Below, one piece after another: positions 46,246 through 55,034 of a DNA stretch of 64,000 nt (positions within the stretch are counted from its first letter, which is position 1; every line of letters starts with the position of its first letter). Position numbers and translations under genes: made by a program. The notes under the pieces were generated by a model that was given only the letters and a program-made list of their open reading frames with translations, did not search any database and had not been told where the DNA came from. Source of the stretch: Myxococcus eversor (GTDB lineage Bacteria > Myxococcota > Myxococcia > Myxococcales > Myxococcaceae). Location of the stretch: NCBI RefSeq assembly GCF_010894455.1, contig NZ_JAAIXY010000030.1, positions 1 to 64,000 of the forward strand, written 5' to 3'.

Positions 46246-46835
46246 TCAACAGCGCCGTCCTCGTACTCAACCGGTACTACCAACCGGTGCACGTCACGTC
46301 GGTGAAGCGGGCGTTCTCGCTGCTGTATCAGGGCGTCGCCAAGGCCATCGACCAGCAGTACCGACTCTACGAGTTCGCCGATTGGGCGGCATTGAGCGCC
46401 ACCAACGATTGCATCACCACCATCAACCGGACCATCCGCGTTCCCCGGGTGCTGGTGCTCAGCGCGTATGACCACCTCCCGCGCGGGAGGGTGCGCTTCT
46501 CCCGGCTCAACATCTACGCGCGCGACGCGGACACCTGTCAGTACTGCGGAAAGAACCTCCCTCGCAGCGAGCTGAACCTGGACCACGTCATGCCCCGCAC
46601 GCAGGGGGGCAAGACGACGTGGGAGAACGTCGTGTGCTCATGCGTGCCGTGCAACCTGAAGAAGGGGGGCCGCACGCCGGAGCAGGCCGACATGAGACTG
46701 CTCAAGAAGCCGGTGCGCCCGCGCTGGACGCCCCTGTTCCGCGGTGCTTCGCGCAAGGTGACGTATCAGGAGTGGCTGCCCTTCCTGCACCTCGCGGACG
46801 CTTCGTACTGGAACGTGGAGCTGCTGGACGAGTAG
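46242..46835 (+). CDS. HNH endonuclease-family protein
   Basis: The 197-residue product has the zinc-type HNH fold: C99-X2-C102 (CQYCG), LDHV with Asp114 and His115, Asn129, then C134-X2-C137 (CVPC) and Asn138. The N-terminal 80 residues (LNRYYQPVHVTSVKRAFSLL) are typical of stand-alone bacterial HNH proteins of unknown target. It is coupled to selA by ATGA overlap. No toxin, phage or intron features are seen around it. Confidence 0.92.
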   Translation: MINSAVLVLNRYYQPVHVTSVKRAFSLLYQGVAKAIDQQYRLYEFADWAALSATNDCITTINRTIRVPRVLVLSAYDHLPRGRVRFSRLNIYARDADTCQYCGKNLPRSELNLDHVMPRTQGGKTTWENVVCSCVPCNLKKGGRTPEQADMRLLKKPVRPRWTPLFRGASRKVTYQEWLPFLHLADASYWNVELLDE

Positions 46836-46979
46836 GGCGGCTCGCTCGCCCGGTTGTTCACTGGTCAGCCTTGCGAGCCCTGTAATTCTTGGGTCGTCTC
46901 CTCTGAAGGACGTGGGGGCTGATTCAGGAAATGGCCAGGGATTGGCGGGGAGTCGACTCGGGCGGTAGGACGGGCTTTG

Positions 46980-48011
46980 ATGCGACTGCCCATGTCCAAA
47001 CCTTCGCGAGCACCCCAGGCCGATGCCCGTGCCCTGGGGTCCCCGACCCCCGAACCGGTGCATGCGGGACCGCCGGGATTGGGACGTCGCGAGCGGCCTC
47101 GTCGCATCATCGCGGTGGGTGGCGGCAAGGGCGGCATCGGCAAGTCGATGGTGTCCGCCAACCTGGGCGTGGCGCTGGCGCAGTCCGGGCTCAACGTGCT
47201 GCTGGTGGACGCGGACCTGGGCGGGGCGAACCTGCACACGTGCCTGGGGGTAGGGCAGCCGGAGGCGACGCTGTCCGACTTCCTGCGGCGCAACAAGGCC
47301 CGGCTGGAGGACGTCATCGTCCCCACGGGCGTGCCCCGGCTGTCGCTGATCGCCGGCGCGCAGGACGCGCTGGATGCGGCCAACCTCAAGTACGCGCAGA
47401 AGCAGAAGCTGTTGAAGACGCTCCTGGGGGCGCAGGCGGACTACCTCATCCTGGACCTGGGCGCGGGCACGAGCTTCAACACCATCGACTTCTTCATCAT
47501 GGCGGACCATGGGCTGCTGGTGGTGCTGCCGGAGCCCACGTCGGTGGAGAACGCGTACCGCTTCGCGAAGGCGGCGTTCTTCCGGAGGCTGCAGCAGATG
47601 GAGGCGCAGTACGGCATCCAGGACCTGGTGGACAGCGCGCTCACGACGCGGGAGGGCTCGCTGCGCACCCTGCATGACGTGCTCGAGCAGGTGAGGCGGA
47701 AGGATCCGGTGGGTGCGGAGCGACTGGAGCGGGAGCTGGCGGCCTTCCGCATCCGGCTGGTGGTGAACCAGGCGCGGACGGACGCGGACCTGAACGTGGG
47801 AACAGCCGTGGCCTCGGCGTGGAAGAAGTTCTTTGGGATCGACATGGATGACCTGGGGGCCATCCGGTATGACGATGAGGCGTGGCGCGCGGTGCGAAAG
47901 CGGCGCCCCGTTCTCATCGAGCGGCCGGATTCCCCGGCGGCTCTGGCCATTCAACGCATCGCCGCGCGCTTGCTCGCAATCGACGGAACCCCCATTCCCG
48001 CCACGCCATGA
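46980..48011 (+). CDS. MinD/ParA-like P-loop ATPase (FlhG/FleN type)
   Basis: The 343-residue product has a deviant Walker A, KGGIGKS (50-56), LLVDADLGGANLHTCLG as switch I and the LILDLGAGTSFNTIDFF switch II. Glycine-rich GGGKGG and the FLRRNKARLEDVI segment resemble FlhG-type MinD proteins, but no flagellar genes are nearby. The first 40 residues are a Pro/Arg-rich extension. ATG 46980 has TAGGA 9 bases upstream; ATG 46992 is an alternative. The stop overlaps the next start (ATGA). Confidence 0.9.
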   Translation: MRLPMSKPSRAPQADARALGSPTPEPVHAGPPGLGRRERPRRIIAVGGGKGGIGKSMVSANLGVALAQSGLNVLLVDADLGGANLHTCLGVGQPEATLSDFLRRNKARLEDVIVPTGVPRLSLIAGAQDALDAANLKYAQKQKLLKTLLGAQADYLILDLGAGTSFNTIDFFIMADHGLLVVLPEPTSVENAYRFAKAAFFRRLQQMEAQYGIQDLVDSALTTREGSLRTLHDVLEQVRRKDPVGAERLERELAAFRIRLVVNQARTDADLNVGTAVASAWKKFFGIDMDDLGAIRYDDEAWRAVRKRRPVLIERPDSPAALAIQRIAARLLAIDGTPIPATP

Positions 48012-49549
48012 AGCCCTTCGCGCAGCAGACCTATTACGAGCTCCTGGAGGTCCCCGTCACCGCGCAGATGGAGGAGATCCACGTCGCCTATTCGCGGTTG
48101 ATGGAACTCTATGCGCCGGACTCCATCGCGGTGTACGCGCTCGTGGACGCGGACCAGGTGGACGTGCTCCGCGCCCGGATGACCGAGGCGATGGAGATCC
48201 TCACGGACGCGGACCTGCGCGTCGAGTACGACAAGGACCTGGGCCTGCCCGCGAGGAAGGTGGCGGAGGCCGTGACGGCGCCGCCGCCCGTGGCCGAGGT
48301 GGGCCCCACGCAGCGCGCGGCGGAGGCGCTCGCGAGCGCGGTGGGGGCGTCGGCCGCGACCTCGCCTGTCGCGACTCCTGAGGTGGCGGGGAAGGGGATG
48401 GAGGAGCCGGAGCCCGAGCTGAGCGGTCCGGCGGCGTTCCGGGCCAGCTTCGTCAGCGGATATTCGCTGTCATACGTGACGAGCTCCCTGCAGACCGCGC
48501 CGTTCGGCGGTGGGTTCATGGGCATGCCGGCGGCGGGCAGGATGGACGGGGGGGCCGCGAGCACTGTCGAGTCGGGTTCGAGCGCGGCTCCCGTGGCCCA
48601 GGTCTCCCCGAAGACGGTGGATACGGGCACGGAGGCGACCGCGGCTGTGTCGGTCGCTGCTCCTGCCAGTGTCGTCGCCGAAGCTCCGAGCCCCGTTGCG
48701 GCCCCGGTGGCATCGAGCTCCGCTGCTCCGAGCGGCGAGAGCCCCGTGGTTGCCGTTGTGGCGACGACGGTCCAGCCGGAGGCCTCGAGCCCCGCGGCCT
48801 CCAGCGGCGAGAGTCCCGTTGCGGCCTCGTCGCCCTCGGATACGGCCGGTTCCAGCGCGGCGGACGCGAGCGCGGAGGCACAGGGCGCCCAGGCTCCCGC
48901 GAGTCCCGCCGCCACCGAGCCGGAGCCGGAGCCGGAGCCGTCGGTCCCCGAGGCGCCCGTCGTCGCGCAGGTGCCGCCCGCTCCGAGCCCCGTCGAGGAC
49001 GTTCCCGTTCCATCGGTGGCCGCCCAGCCGCCCGTCGCCGAGCCGCAGCCCCCCACACCCGCGCCGCCGTCCACGTCCATCGTCGTTGCCCCACCGCCGA
49101 GCCGGTCGACGGGCACGTCCCGTCCCACGACGTCCCCGACGGGGGCGTCCGCGCAGACCCGGGGCCCGGGGCGCCAACTGGGCGACGCGCAGGTGCTCGC
49201 CCAGGACGCGGCCATCGCCACGGCGGAGGCCGCCATGGCCCAGGTCTCCGCCCGCGTGCGCGAGGCCCGTCCGCGCCTCCCGGAGATCGCCGCCGACGCC
49301 GAGTTCAACGGCGAACTGCTGCGCAGGGTCCGGGAGACCCGGGGCTTCACGCTCCAGCAGGTCGCGGACCGCACCCGCATCTCCTCGCGTCATCTGGAGA
49401 ACGTGGAGGCGGACCGCTACACCTTGCTGCCCCCGCCCGTATACCTGAGAGGAATCCTCATGAACCTCGCTCGCGAGCTGGGGTTGGATCCGCTCCAGGT
49501 GTCCAGGAGCTATCTGGGATTGGCTTCTGAGAAGTCGGGCAAGAAGTGA
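48008..49549 (+). CDS. Degenerate J-domain protein fused to RodZ-type HTH
   Basis: The 513-residue product starts with a J-domain-like fold (about 8-78; TYYELLEVPVTA, AYSRLMELYAPD, LRVEYDKDLG). The key HPD tripeptide is APD (36-38), so Hsp70 stimulation is unlikely. A low-complexity Ala/Pro/Ser/Val linker of about 330 residues follows. The C-terminal 80 residues are an HTH_25/RodZ-like domain (LLRRVRETRGFTLQQVADRT, YLRGILMNLARELGLD). No membrane segment is present. It is translated together with the ATPase before it. Confidence 0.87.
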   Translation: MKPFAQQTYYELLEVPVTAQMEEIHVAYSRLMELYAPDSIAVYALVDADQVDVLRARMTEAMEILTDADLRVEYDKDLGLPARKVAEAVTAPPPVAEVGPTQRAAEALASAVGASAATSPVATPEVAGKGMEEPEPELSGPAAFRASFVSGYSLSYVTSSLQTAPFGGGFMGMPAAGRMDGGAASTVESGSSAAPVAQVSPKTVDTGTEATAAVSVAAPASVVAEAPSPVAAPVASSSAAPSGESPVVAVVATTVQPEASSPAASSGESPVAASSPSDTAGSSAADASAEAQGAQAPASPAATEPEPEPEPSVPEAPVVAQVPPAPSPVEDVPVPSVAAQPPVAEPQPPTPAPPSTSIVVAPPPSRSTGTSRPTTSPTGASAQTRGPGRQLGDAQVLAQDAAIATAEAAMAQVSARVREARPRLPEIAADAEFNGELLRRVRETRGFTLQQVADRTRISSRHLENVEADRYTLLPPPVYLRGILMNLARELGLDPLQVSRSYLGLASEKSGKK

Positions 49550-49633
49550 TGCCTCGCCGTGGAGCGGCCAACTGGCGCTCGAACCACAAGGAAAGTTGAC
49601 TCCCCTCCGAGCGGTGCCTATGTAGGGAGGACG

Positions 49634-49897
49634 ATGACGGACGAGGAAAAGATCAAGGCGATGCGGCTCGCCCGTGCGATTGCCTCGGATATCTCGCTCT
49701 ACAACGAGCAGAAGATCATCAAGGGTATCGAGCAGGACAACCTCTTCGAGGTCCTCAGGGAGGAACTGGAAGAGGGACGTGAGCTCTACAAGAGCCGCGT
49801 CAGCCAGGATGTCTACACGAACGCGAACTTCTTCGAGCGCGCCATCAACGACATCGTGTTGCGCTCCAAGGCGCACGTGAAGTCGAAGATCTGGTAG
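49634..49897 (+). CDS. Conserved-looking 87-residue protein
   Basis: The product is small, helical and charged: MTDEEKIKAMRLARAIASDI, then an EELEEGRELYKSRV helix, then a Lys-rich end. No signal peptide or recognised domain. GGGAGG lies just before the ATG at 49634. It sits 84 bp after the J/HTH gene and 10 bp before the pseudouridine synthase, so it is probably in the same transcript. Confidence 0.8.
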   Translation: MTDEEKIKAMRLARAIASDISLYNEQKIIKGIEQDNLFEVLREELEEGRELYKSRVSQDVYTNANFFERAINDIVLRSKAHVKSKIW

Positions 49898-49907
49898 TCC
49901 GCTCCTC

Positions 49908-50972
49908 GTGGCACCGCCAGACACCCGAGAGCATCGCTCCCCGCCCCAGGCACGCGGAGAGCGCATCGACCAGTATCTCGCCACCGTCTTCACCGGCCTG
50001 ACGCGCTCCCGCATCCGGGGCCTCATCGACGATGGGCATGTGCTCGTCGACGGCAGGTCCGTGAAGGCGGCGATGCGCCTGCGCGGTGGCGAGCTGCTCA
50101 GCCTCCACGTTCCCGCCCCCGTCGCCGCGTCCCCTCAGGCCGAGGAGCTCCCGCTCACCGTGCTCCACGAGGACAAGGACCTGGTCGTCGTGGACAAGGC
50201 GGCGGGCATGGTGGTGCACCCGGGCGCGGGACACGCGACGGGAACCCTGGTCAACGCGCTGCTCCACCGCGTGAAGGACCTGGCCGGCGTCGGTGGCGAG
50301 CTGCGCCCCGGCATCGTCCACCGCCTGGACAAGGACACCACGGGCTGCCTCGTCGTCGCGAAGAACGAGCGGGCGCTCGTCGCGCTCCAGAAGTCCTTCA
50401 AGGGGCGCGAAGTCACCAAGACGTACCTGGCGCTGGTGCACGGCGTGCCGCCCGCGGAAGGGCGCATCGAGACGCTCTACGGCCGTCACCCCGTCAATCG
50501 TCAGCGCTTCACCGGCAAGGTGCGAGAGGGCAAGCCCGCCATCACCGTGTACCGCGTGCTCGAGGCCTTCGACAGCGCCGCGCTGGTGGAGGTGGATCTG
50601 CTCACCGGGCGCACGCACCAGATTCGCGTGCACCTGACGGAGCTGGGCCACCCGTTGCTCGGAGACACGCTGTACGGCGCCGGGCGCAAGCCGAAGGGCG
50701 AGGCCGGTGCGGCGCAGGAGCAGATGGGACGTCAGGCCCTCCACGCGTGGAAGCTGGCCTTCGCGCACCCGCGCACGGGCAAGGCGCTCTCACTGGAAGC
50801 GGCGCTCCCCGAGGATTTCACCGCCGCGCTCACGCTGCTGCGGGGCCCCCAGGCTCCCGAGCCCAAGCCCGCGTCGAAGGCGAAGAGGGCCCCGGCACGG
50901 AAGAAGGCTCCGGCACGGAAGAAGGCGGCGCCCAAGAAGAGCGCCGCGGCGACTACAAGCCGGAAACGCTGA
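49908..50972 (+). CDS. RluA-family 23S rRNA pseudouridine synthase (RluD-like)
   Basis: The 354-residue product has an N-terminal S4 RNA-binding domain (about 18-65, RIDQYLATVFTGLTRSRIRG), the catalytic HRLDKDTTG (Asp in residues 138-146) and the later RTHQIRVHL motif. A basic Lys/Ala/Pro tail of about 40 residues includes an APARKK duplication from an 18-bp DNA repeat near 50,892-50,927. Members modify helix 69 or other rRNA sites. The GTG start at 49908 is supported by the S4 domain position. Its 3' end overlaps the convergent gene by 20 bp. Confidence 0.93.
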   Translation: MAPPDTREHRSPPQARGERIDQYLATVFTGLTRSRIRGLIDDGHVLVDGRSVKAAMRLRGGELLSLHVPAPVAASPQAEELPLTVLHEDKDLVVVDKAAGMVVHPGAGHATGTLVNALLHRVKDLAGVGGELRPGIVHRLDKDTTGCLVVAKNERALVALQKSFKGREVTKTYLALVHGVPPAEGRIETLYGRHPVNRQRFTGKVREGKPAITVYRVLEAFDSAALVEVDLLTGRTHQIRVHLTELGHPLLGDTLYGAGRKPKGEAGAAQEQMGRQALHAWKLAFAHPRTGKALSLEAALPEDFTAALTLLRGPQAPEPKPASKAKRAPARKKAPARKKAAPKKSAAATTSRKR

Positions 50973-52263
50973 GCGACTGCTGGCGCTTGGACAGCACCTT
51001 CACGGGCTGGATGGCCATGACGCGCATGAAGACCTCGAGCAGCTCCGGGTCGAACTTGTTGCGCATCTCCGTCCACATCAGCATCAGCGCGACTTCCGGG
51101 CCGTAAGCGTCGCGGTAGGGGCGCTTGGAGGTGAGCGCGTCGTATGCGTCGCAGATGGCGATGATCTTCGCGTAGGCCCCGAGGTTCGTCTTCGGGATGA
51201 TCATCTGGATGTTGCCGCGTGAGTCGCGCACCGCGGTACCGAAGTCCGTCTTGTGCTCGAAGGTCGTCACCACGCGCAGCAGGGTGGAGCGGCTGAAGCC
51301 CTTCTCCATCAGGATGTTGCGCACGGAGATGAGCGGCGCGCGCTGCACCGCCACGCGCTCCTCCGGAGTGAGCGCACCGCGCTTGGTGGCCAGCTCCTCC
51401 GGCAGCGTCGTCATGCCCGCGTCGTGGAAGAGGGCGATGTAGCCCAAGTCGCGCAGCTGCGGCTTGGTGAGCCCCAGCTCCGCGCCGAAGACGATGCAGC
51501 TCAGGCACACGTTGACCTGGTGGTACACGAGGTAGTCGTCCTCGCGCCGCATCGTCGTCATGCCCAGGAAGTGCGTCTTCTGCTCGTAGCTGATGTCGAC
51601 GAAGTCCTGGACGAGCCGCAGCGCCTTGGAGGCGTTGAGGGGTTTGCCCGCGCGCACCGACTCCAGGTACTTGCTGAGGAAGAACACCGAGCGGGCATAG
51701 ACGGTCATCGCGTACTTCTTGCGATCGACCTTCTGGTCGCCCACGTTGTTCATGTCCTTGTCGAGCTTCTCCTTGAGCTTGGAGAACTTGGCCACGCGCA
51801 TGTTGAGCAGCTTGCGGCCCGCGAGTCCGTCCTCCTCGGAGGTGCTCGACTGCTCCTTGCTGAAGATCCAGATGAAGTTCTTCAGCTCCGGCACCGTCAC
51901 CGGCTTGGTGAGCGTGAAGCCGCCCACGTCCTTGGCGCGCATCTCCGTCAAGAGGTAGCGCTGGTTCTCGATGGAGTTCAGGTCCACCTTCACCAGCATG
52001 CTGTTCAGGTAGAAGGAGTCCTTGACGCCCGCCAGCTCCAGCCGGCCTTCCTTGCCGATGATTTGATTGATGATGTCCTGGAGTTGATGCAGCGGCTTCT
52101 GGAAGACGCCGTTCTCCGGGTCATACATCTTCACCGAGCGCACCAGCATGTAGAGGCCGGCGACCATGGAGCGAGAGAGGGCCTGGAGCTTCTCGTTGTG
52201 CTCGCGGCCGAACTCGTTGGTGCTCTCGTCCTGGTTCTGGGTGATTTTGAGGTTCTCAGCCAT
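50953..52263 (-). CDS. HD-GYP-like signalling protein (degenerate)
   Basis: The 436-residue product has an N-terminal region of about 190 residues without recognised domains, then an HD-type fold with ALFHDAGMTTLP and the late DAYDALTSKRPYRDAYGPEVAL of HD-GYP phosphodiesterases. The GYP motif is missing; RDSRGNIQM stands in its place. Cyclic-di-GMP hydrolysis is therefore doubtful. The ATG at 52263 is 4 bp after the stop of the upstream HEAT-like gene. Confidence 0.88.
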   Translation of the reverse strand: MAENLKITQNQDESTNEFGREHNEKLQALSRSMVAGLYMLVRSVKMYDPENGVFQKPLHQLQDIINQIIGKEGRLELAGVKDSFYLNSMLVKVDLNSIENQRYLLTEMRAKDVGGFTLTKPVTVPELKNFIWIFSKEQSSTSEEDGLAGRKLLNMRVAKFSKLKEKLDKDMNNVGDQKVDRKKYAMTVYARSVFFLSKYLESVRAGKPLNASKALRLVQDFVDISYEQKTHFLGMTTMRREDDYLVYHQVNVCLSCIVFGAELGLTKPQLRDLGYIALFHDAGMTTLPEELATKRGALTPEERVAVQRAPLISVRNILMEKGFSRSTLLRVVTTFEHKTDFGTAVRDSRGNIQMIIPKTNLGAYAKIIAICDAYDALTSKRPYRDAYGPEVALMLMWTEMRNKFDPELLEVFMRVMAIQPVKVLSKRQQSLSVSGL

Positions 52264-52267
52264 GGGC

Positions 52268-54031
52268 CTATGCCTCCTCTGGGAGCGCCGAGTCACCGAA
52301 CAGCGTCTTGCGGGTCTGGTACATCGCCTTGCGCGCCGCGGTGAGCAGCTCCACCGCCTGGGTGCGGTCCTCGACGAGGGCCTGCAACATCTTGTAGCTC
52401 TGGATGGAGCAGGCGCCCTGGAGGCCGGCGATGGCCAGCATCTTGTCTTCCAGCACGCGCTTCTTGTTGAGCAACGAGGCCTTCACCGTGAGCAACTGCT
52501 GCATGTGCGAGAGCGCTCCCGGCGTGCCCGTGGCACCGACGGCCATGTAGAAGGCGGTGCGCTCGTCGGGCGTCTTCTTGTCGAACGCGGGCTCGCGAAT
52601 CAGGCGCATCAAGTCGGAGAACGCCTTGTCCCGGTCGAACTCCGGCAGCATCCGGGCCGCCACCATGCGCACCTGGGAGACGGGGTCCGCGAGCGCCTCG
52701 AAGATGAGGCGGCGTGCCTCGCCGGTGCGGCCGCGCCCGATGATGTTGAGCACCTCCAGCTTCACCACCAGGTTGGGGCTCTTGAGCACCTGGCCGAACA
52801 TCTTGATGCGGTCCGGGTGGTTGCTCTTCTCCAGCACGTACACCATGTCGCGCACCGTCTGAGGACGGTCTGAAATCAGCCGGGCCACGAAGGGCTCCGG
52901 CAGCTCCCGGGCGACGACGGCCAGCGCGTCGCACAACAGCGCGCGGTTCTCTTGAATCTCCAGCGTCTCCAGCACGGTGAGCAGGGGGATGACGGAGTCG
53001 CGGCCCAGCGCCTGGAGGTAGCGCGTCACGTCCGCGGGGTGCTTGGGACGCGAGCCCTTGAGCGACTCGCCCAGGCGCATCAACCGCTGCTCCTCGCCCA
53101 TCTTGTGCAGGAAGGACTCGAGCAGCTTCTCGAGCGGCGCGCCGCCTTCCTTCTGCGACAGCGCGCGCAGCTTGAGGACGATTTGATTGATGGTGCCGAA
53201 GTCGTCCTGGAGCAGCAGCATGTCCAGGAGCTGCACGAAGATCTCCTCGAGCAGCGCGCCGTCCTCGACACCGCCTTCCACCACCTGGAACACGGCGCTC
53301 ACCAGCTTGGGGAACAGCCGCGCGCCTTCCTCTTCCGAGACTTCGCGCTGGAGCTTCGCCTTCAGGTCATCCGACGCGTGCCGGCCGCCGATGACGAGGC
53401 CGCGAATCTGCTCCACGCCGTCCAGCTTCGCGTCCAGGTCCTCCGCGGACACGCGGGCGAAGCGCAGGTAGTCGTCCGAGTTCGTCTGGAGGCGCGCGTA
53501 GAGGTAGCCCACCACCTTGTCGACTTCGACCTGCACCTCCTCCTCGCTGGCGTTCTCCATGGAGAAGCCTTCCACCACGACGTACTCCACGTGCTCCATG
53601 CCCGCGCGCCACAGCTGGGCCAGCACGTCCTCGGCGCCGCGCTCCGGCTCCGACAGGGCAATCATCGTGAAGGTGACCAGCTCCTCCACCGCCAGCCCGG
53701 GACGGAAGATGAGCTGCCGGATGCCGTCGCGGAAGAACTTGTACGGAAGCGGCGTGTCCTCGGTGAAGAGCGAGTCGTTGTGCAGCGTCAGGTTCTGCTG
53801 CTCGACCTTGAGCGACAGCGGCCCGTACTTCTCCGTGTACTGGGTGATGGACTCCAGGGCCTTGGAGAGGAACTCCGGGAAGCGCGCATCATTGTGGCGG
53901 TACATGCCAATCTGCTTGATGCCCTTGAGCAGGTGGAACGCGAACGTGCGCGCCAGCTCCACCTTCTCGCGGATCTCCGGAGTCTGCTCGGGCTCCGTGC
54001 TCGCTTCCTGGGTCTTTTGGGGATGGGCCAT
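52268..54031 (-). CDS. HEAT-repeat-like protein
   Basis: The 587-residue product is helical throughout. Its N-terminal half (about 20-290) has a fold I do not recognise. The second half (about 340-500) has HEAT-like repeats such as LVVKLEVLNIIGRGRTGEARR and PVSQVRMVAARMLPEFDRDKAF. No membrane segment. It is followed 4 bp later by the HD-GYP-like gene; the tight pairing suggests that the two proteins form one signalling unit. Confidence 0.85.
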   Translation of the reverse strand: MAHPQKTQEASTEPEQTPEIREKVELARTFAFHLLKGIKQIGMYRHNDARFPEFLSKALESITQYTEKYGPLSLKVEQQNLTLHNDSLFTEDTPLPYKFFRDGIRQLIFRPGLAVEELVTFTMIALSEPERGAEDVLAQLWRAGMEHVEYVVVEGFSMENASEEEVQVEVDKVVGYLYARLQTNSDDYLRFARVSAEDLDAKLDGVEQIRGLVIGGRHASDDLKAKLQREVSEEEGARLFPKLVSAVFQVVEGGVEDGALLEEIFVQLLDMLLLQDDFGTINQIVLKLRALSQKEGGAPLEKLLESFLHKMGEEQRLMRLGESLKGSRPKHPADVTRYLQALGRDSVIPLLTVLETLEIQENRALLCDALAVVARELPEPFVARLISDRPQTVRDMVYVLEKSNHPDRIKMFGQVLKSPNLVVKLEVLNIIGRGRTGEARRLIFEALADPVSQVRMVAARMLPEFDRDKAFSDLMRLIREPAFDKKTPDERTAFYMAVGATGTPGALSHMQQLLTVKASLLNKKRVLEDKMLAIAGLQGACSIQSYKMLQALVEDRTQAVELLTAARKAMYQTRKTLFGDSALPEEA

Positions 54032-54209
54032 GCGTTTGCAACTCTCCGCTCGGGCGGTAGCACCAGCCTACCGCGAAATCCTCTGGGGCCCCAGCCGGCG
54101 GCGGTTGGAAGTTCGCGGGCTTGGATGACATGGGTCTACCTCGACGCCGTCGGACGGGAATTCCCGGGTATCGTGCGCCCGCCGCCGTACCGTGAGGAGT
54201 GTCGAGCGC

Positions 54210-54548
54210 ATGCTGCGAGTCATGGCCTGTGGGGTGTGCCTGTTGGGGCTGACGGGGTGCTTCCGGATGAGCGTGCGGACGGGCGCGCCGCGAGACGGGC
54301 TCCCGGAGGCGCGCACGGGGGTGAGCCTGGTGTACGGGCTGTCGACGGCCAACGTGTCGGCGGCGGAGTGTCGCCACGGGGTGTCGCGCGTGGACGTGTA
54401 TTGGCCCTGGTGGGGCGCGCTCGTCTACGTGGGCACGGTGGGCTTCGTCACGCCGCTGCGCACGGAGTACGTCTGCGCGGAGGGCGCTCCGTCCACGCAG
54501 GCGGCGCCCGAGCGGGAGCAGGTGCCGGACTCCATCGCGCCGCTTTGA
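54210..54548 (+). CDS. Small Bor/Iss-like lipoprotein
   Basis: The 112-residue product has a lipobox (LLGLTGC, Cys about 17). Its C-terminal half reads WGALVYVGTVGFVTPLRTEYVC, which matches the GLLGFITLGIYTPLEARVYC end of the Bor/Iss surface lipoproteins in layout. One further cysteine (ECRHG) could pair with the last. GAGGAG lies 10 bases before the ATG. No other phage genes are nearby. The similarity is weak and from memory of the family. Confidence 0.7.
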   Translation: MLRVMACGVCLLGLTGCFRMSVRTGAPRDGLPEARTGVSLVYGLSTANVSAAECRHGVSRVDVYWPWWGALVYVGTVGFVTPLRTEYVCAEGAPSTQAAPEREQVPDSIAPL

Positions 54549-54627
54549 AGCGGTGTGTCAGAGGCGCTTCGTAGAGTTCTTTTCAAGGGGCCAGGAACAC
54601 CTGGCCTCCCTTGAGCAAGGACTTCAC

Positions 54628-55026
54628 ATGCATGATGTCTTGAAGCACGGAGCCTCGGCTTTCTGTGTCGCGACGCTGTTGGCCGCACCCGCTGCCTTCG
54701 CTGGTTACCAGACCGAGTCCGCGAACTGCTACAAGAACGCGGATGGCTCCGGGCGGTGCCATGGCAGTCTCCTGGGCTTTCGCAATCACGCTGGCGCCAA
54801 CACCCATGCGTCCTTCAACCGGGTGAGCAACGCCGCGCCGTACTTCTCCGCGGCCCTCACCTCGGGCGCGACGACGACGTACTTCAACTGCACGGCCGGT
54901 ACGGCGACGGCGGCGCAGTGGAGCAAGGCCATGAACCACGGGGGCTTCTTCTCCATCTACTGGTCGGCCGCGGGTGAGTGCTATTCGCTGTTCCTGATCA
55001 ACGGCAGCCAGTACTCGCATTTCTGA
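54628..55026 (+). CDS. Secreted four-cysteine protein A
   Basis: The 132-residue product has a signal peptide (cleavage likely after AFA, residue 25) and a mature domain of 107 residues with cysteines at 34, 44, 88 and 118. The Cys spacings of 10, 44 and 30 residues match those of the protein at 55650. Conserved core words are KNxDGSG, GFF and the final NxSQ. Two disulfides in a small extracellular or periplasmic protein are likely. Function unknown. It is followed 8 bp later by a membrane-anchored gene. Confidence 0.85.
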   Translation: MHDVLKHGASAFCVATLLAAPAAFAGYQTESANCYKNADGSGRCHGSLLGFRNHAGANTHASFNRVSNAAPYFSAALTSGATTTYFNCTAGTATAAQWSKAMNHGGFFSIYWSAAGECYSLFLINGSQYSHF

Positions 55027-55034
55027 TCCACTCC

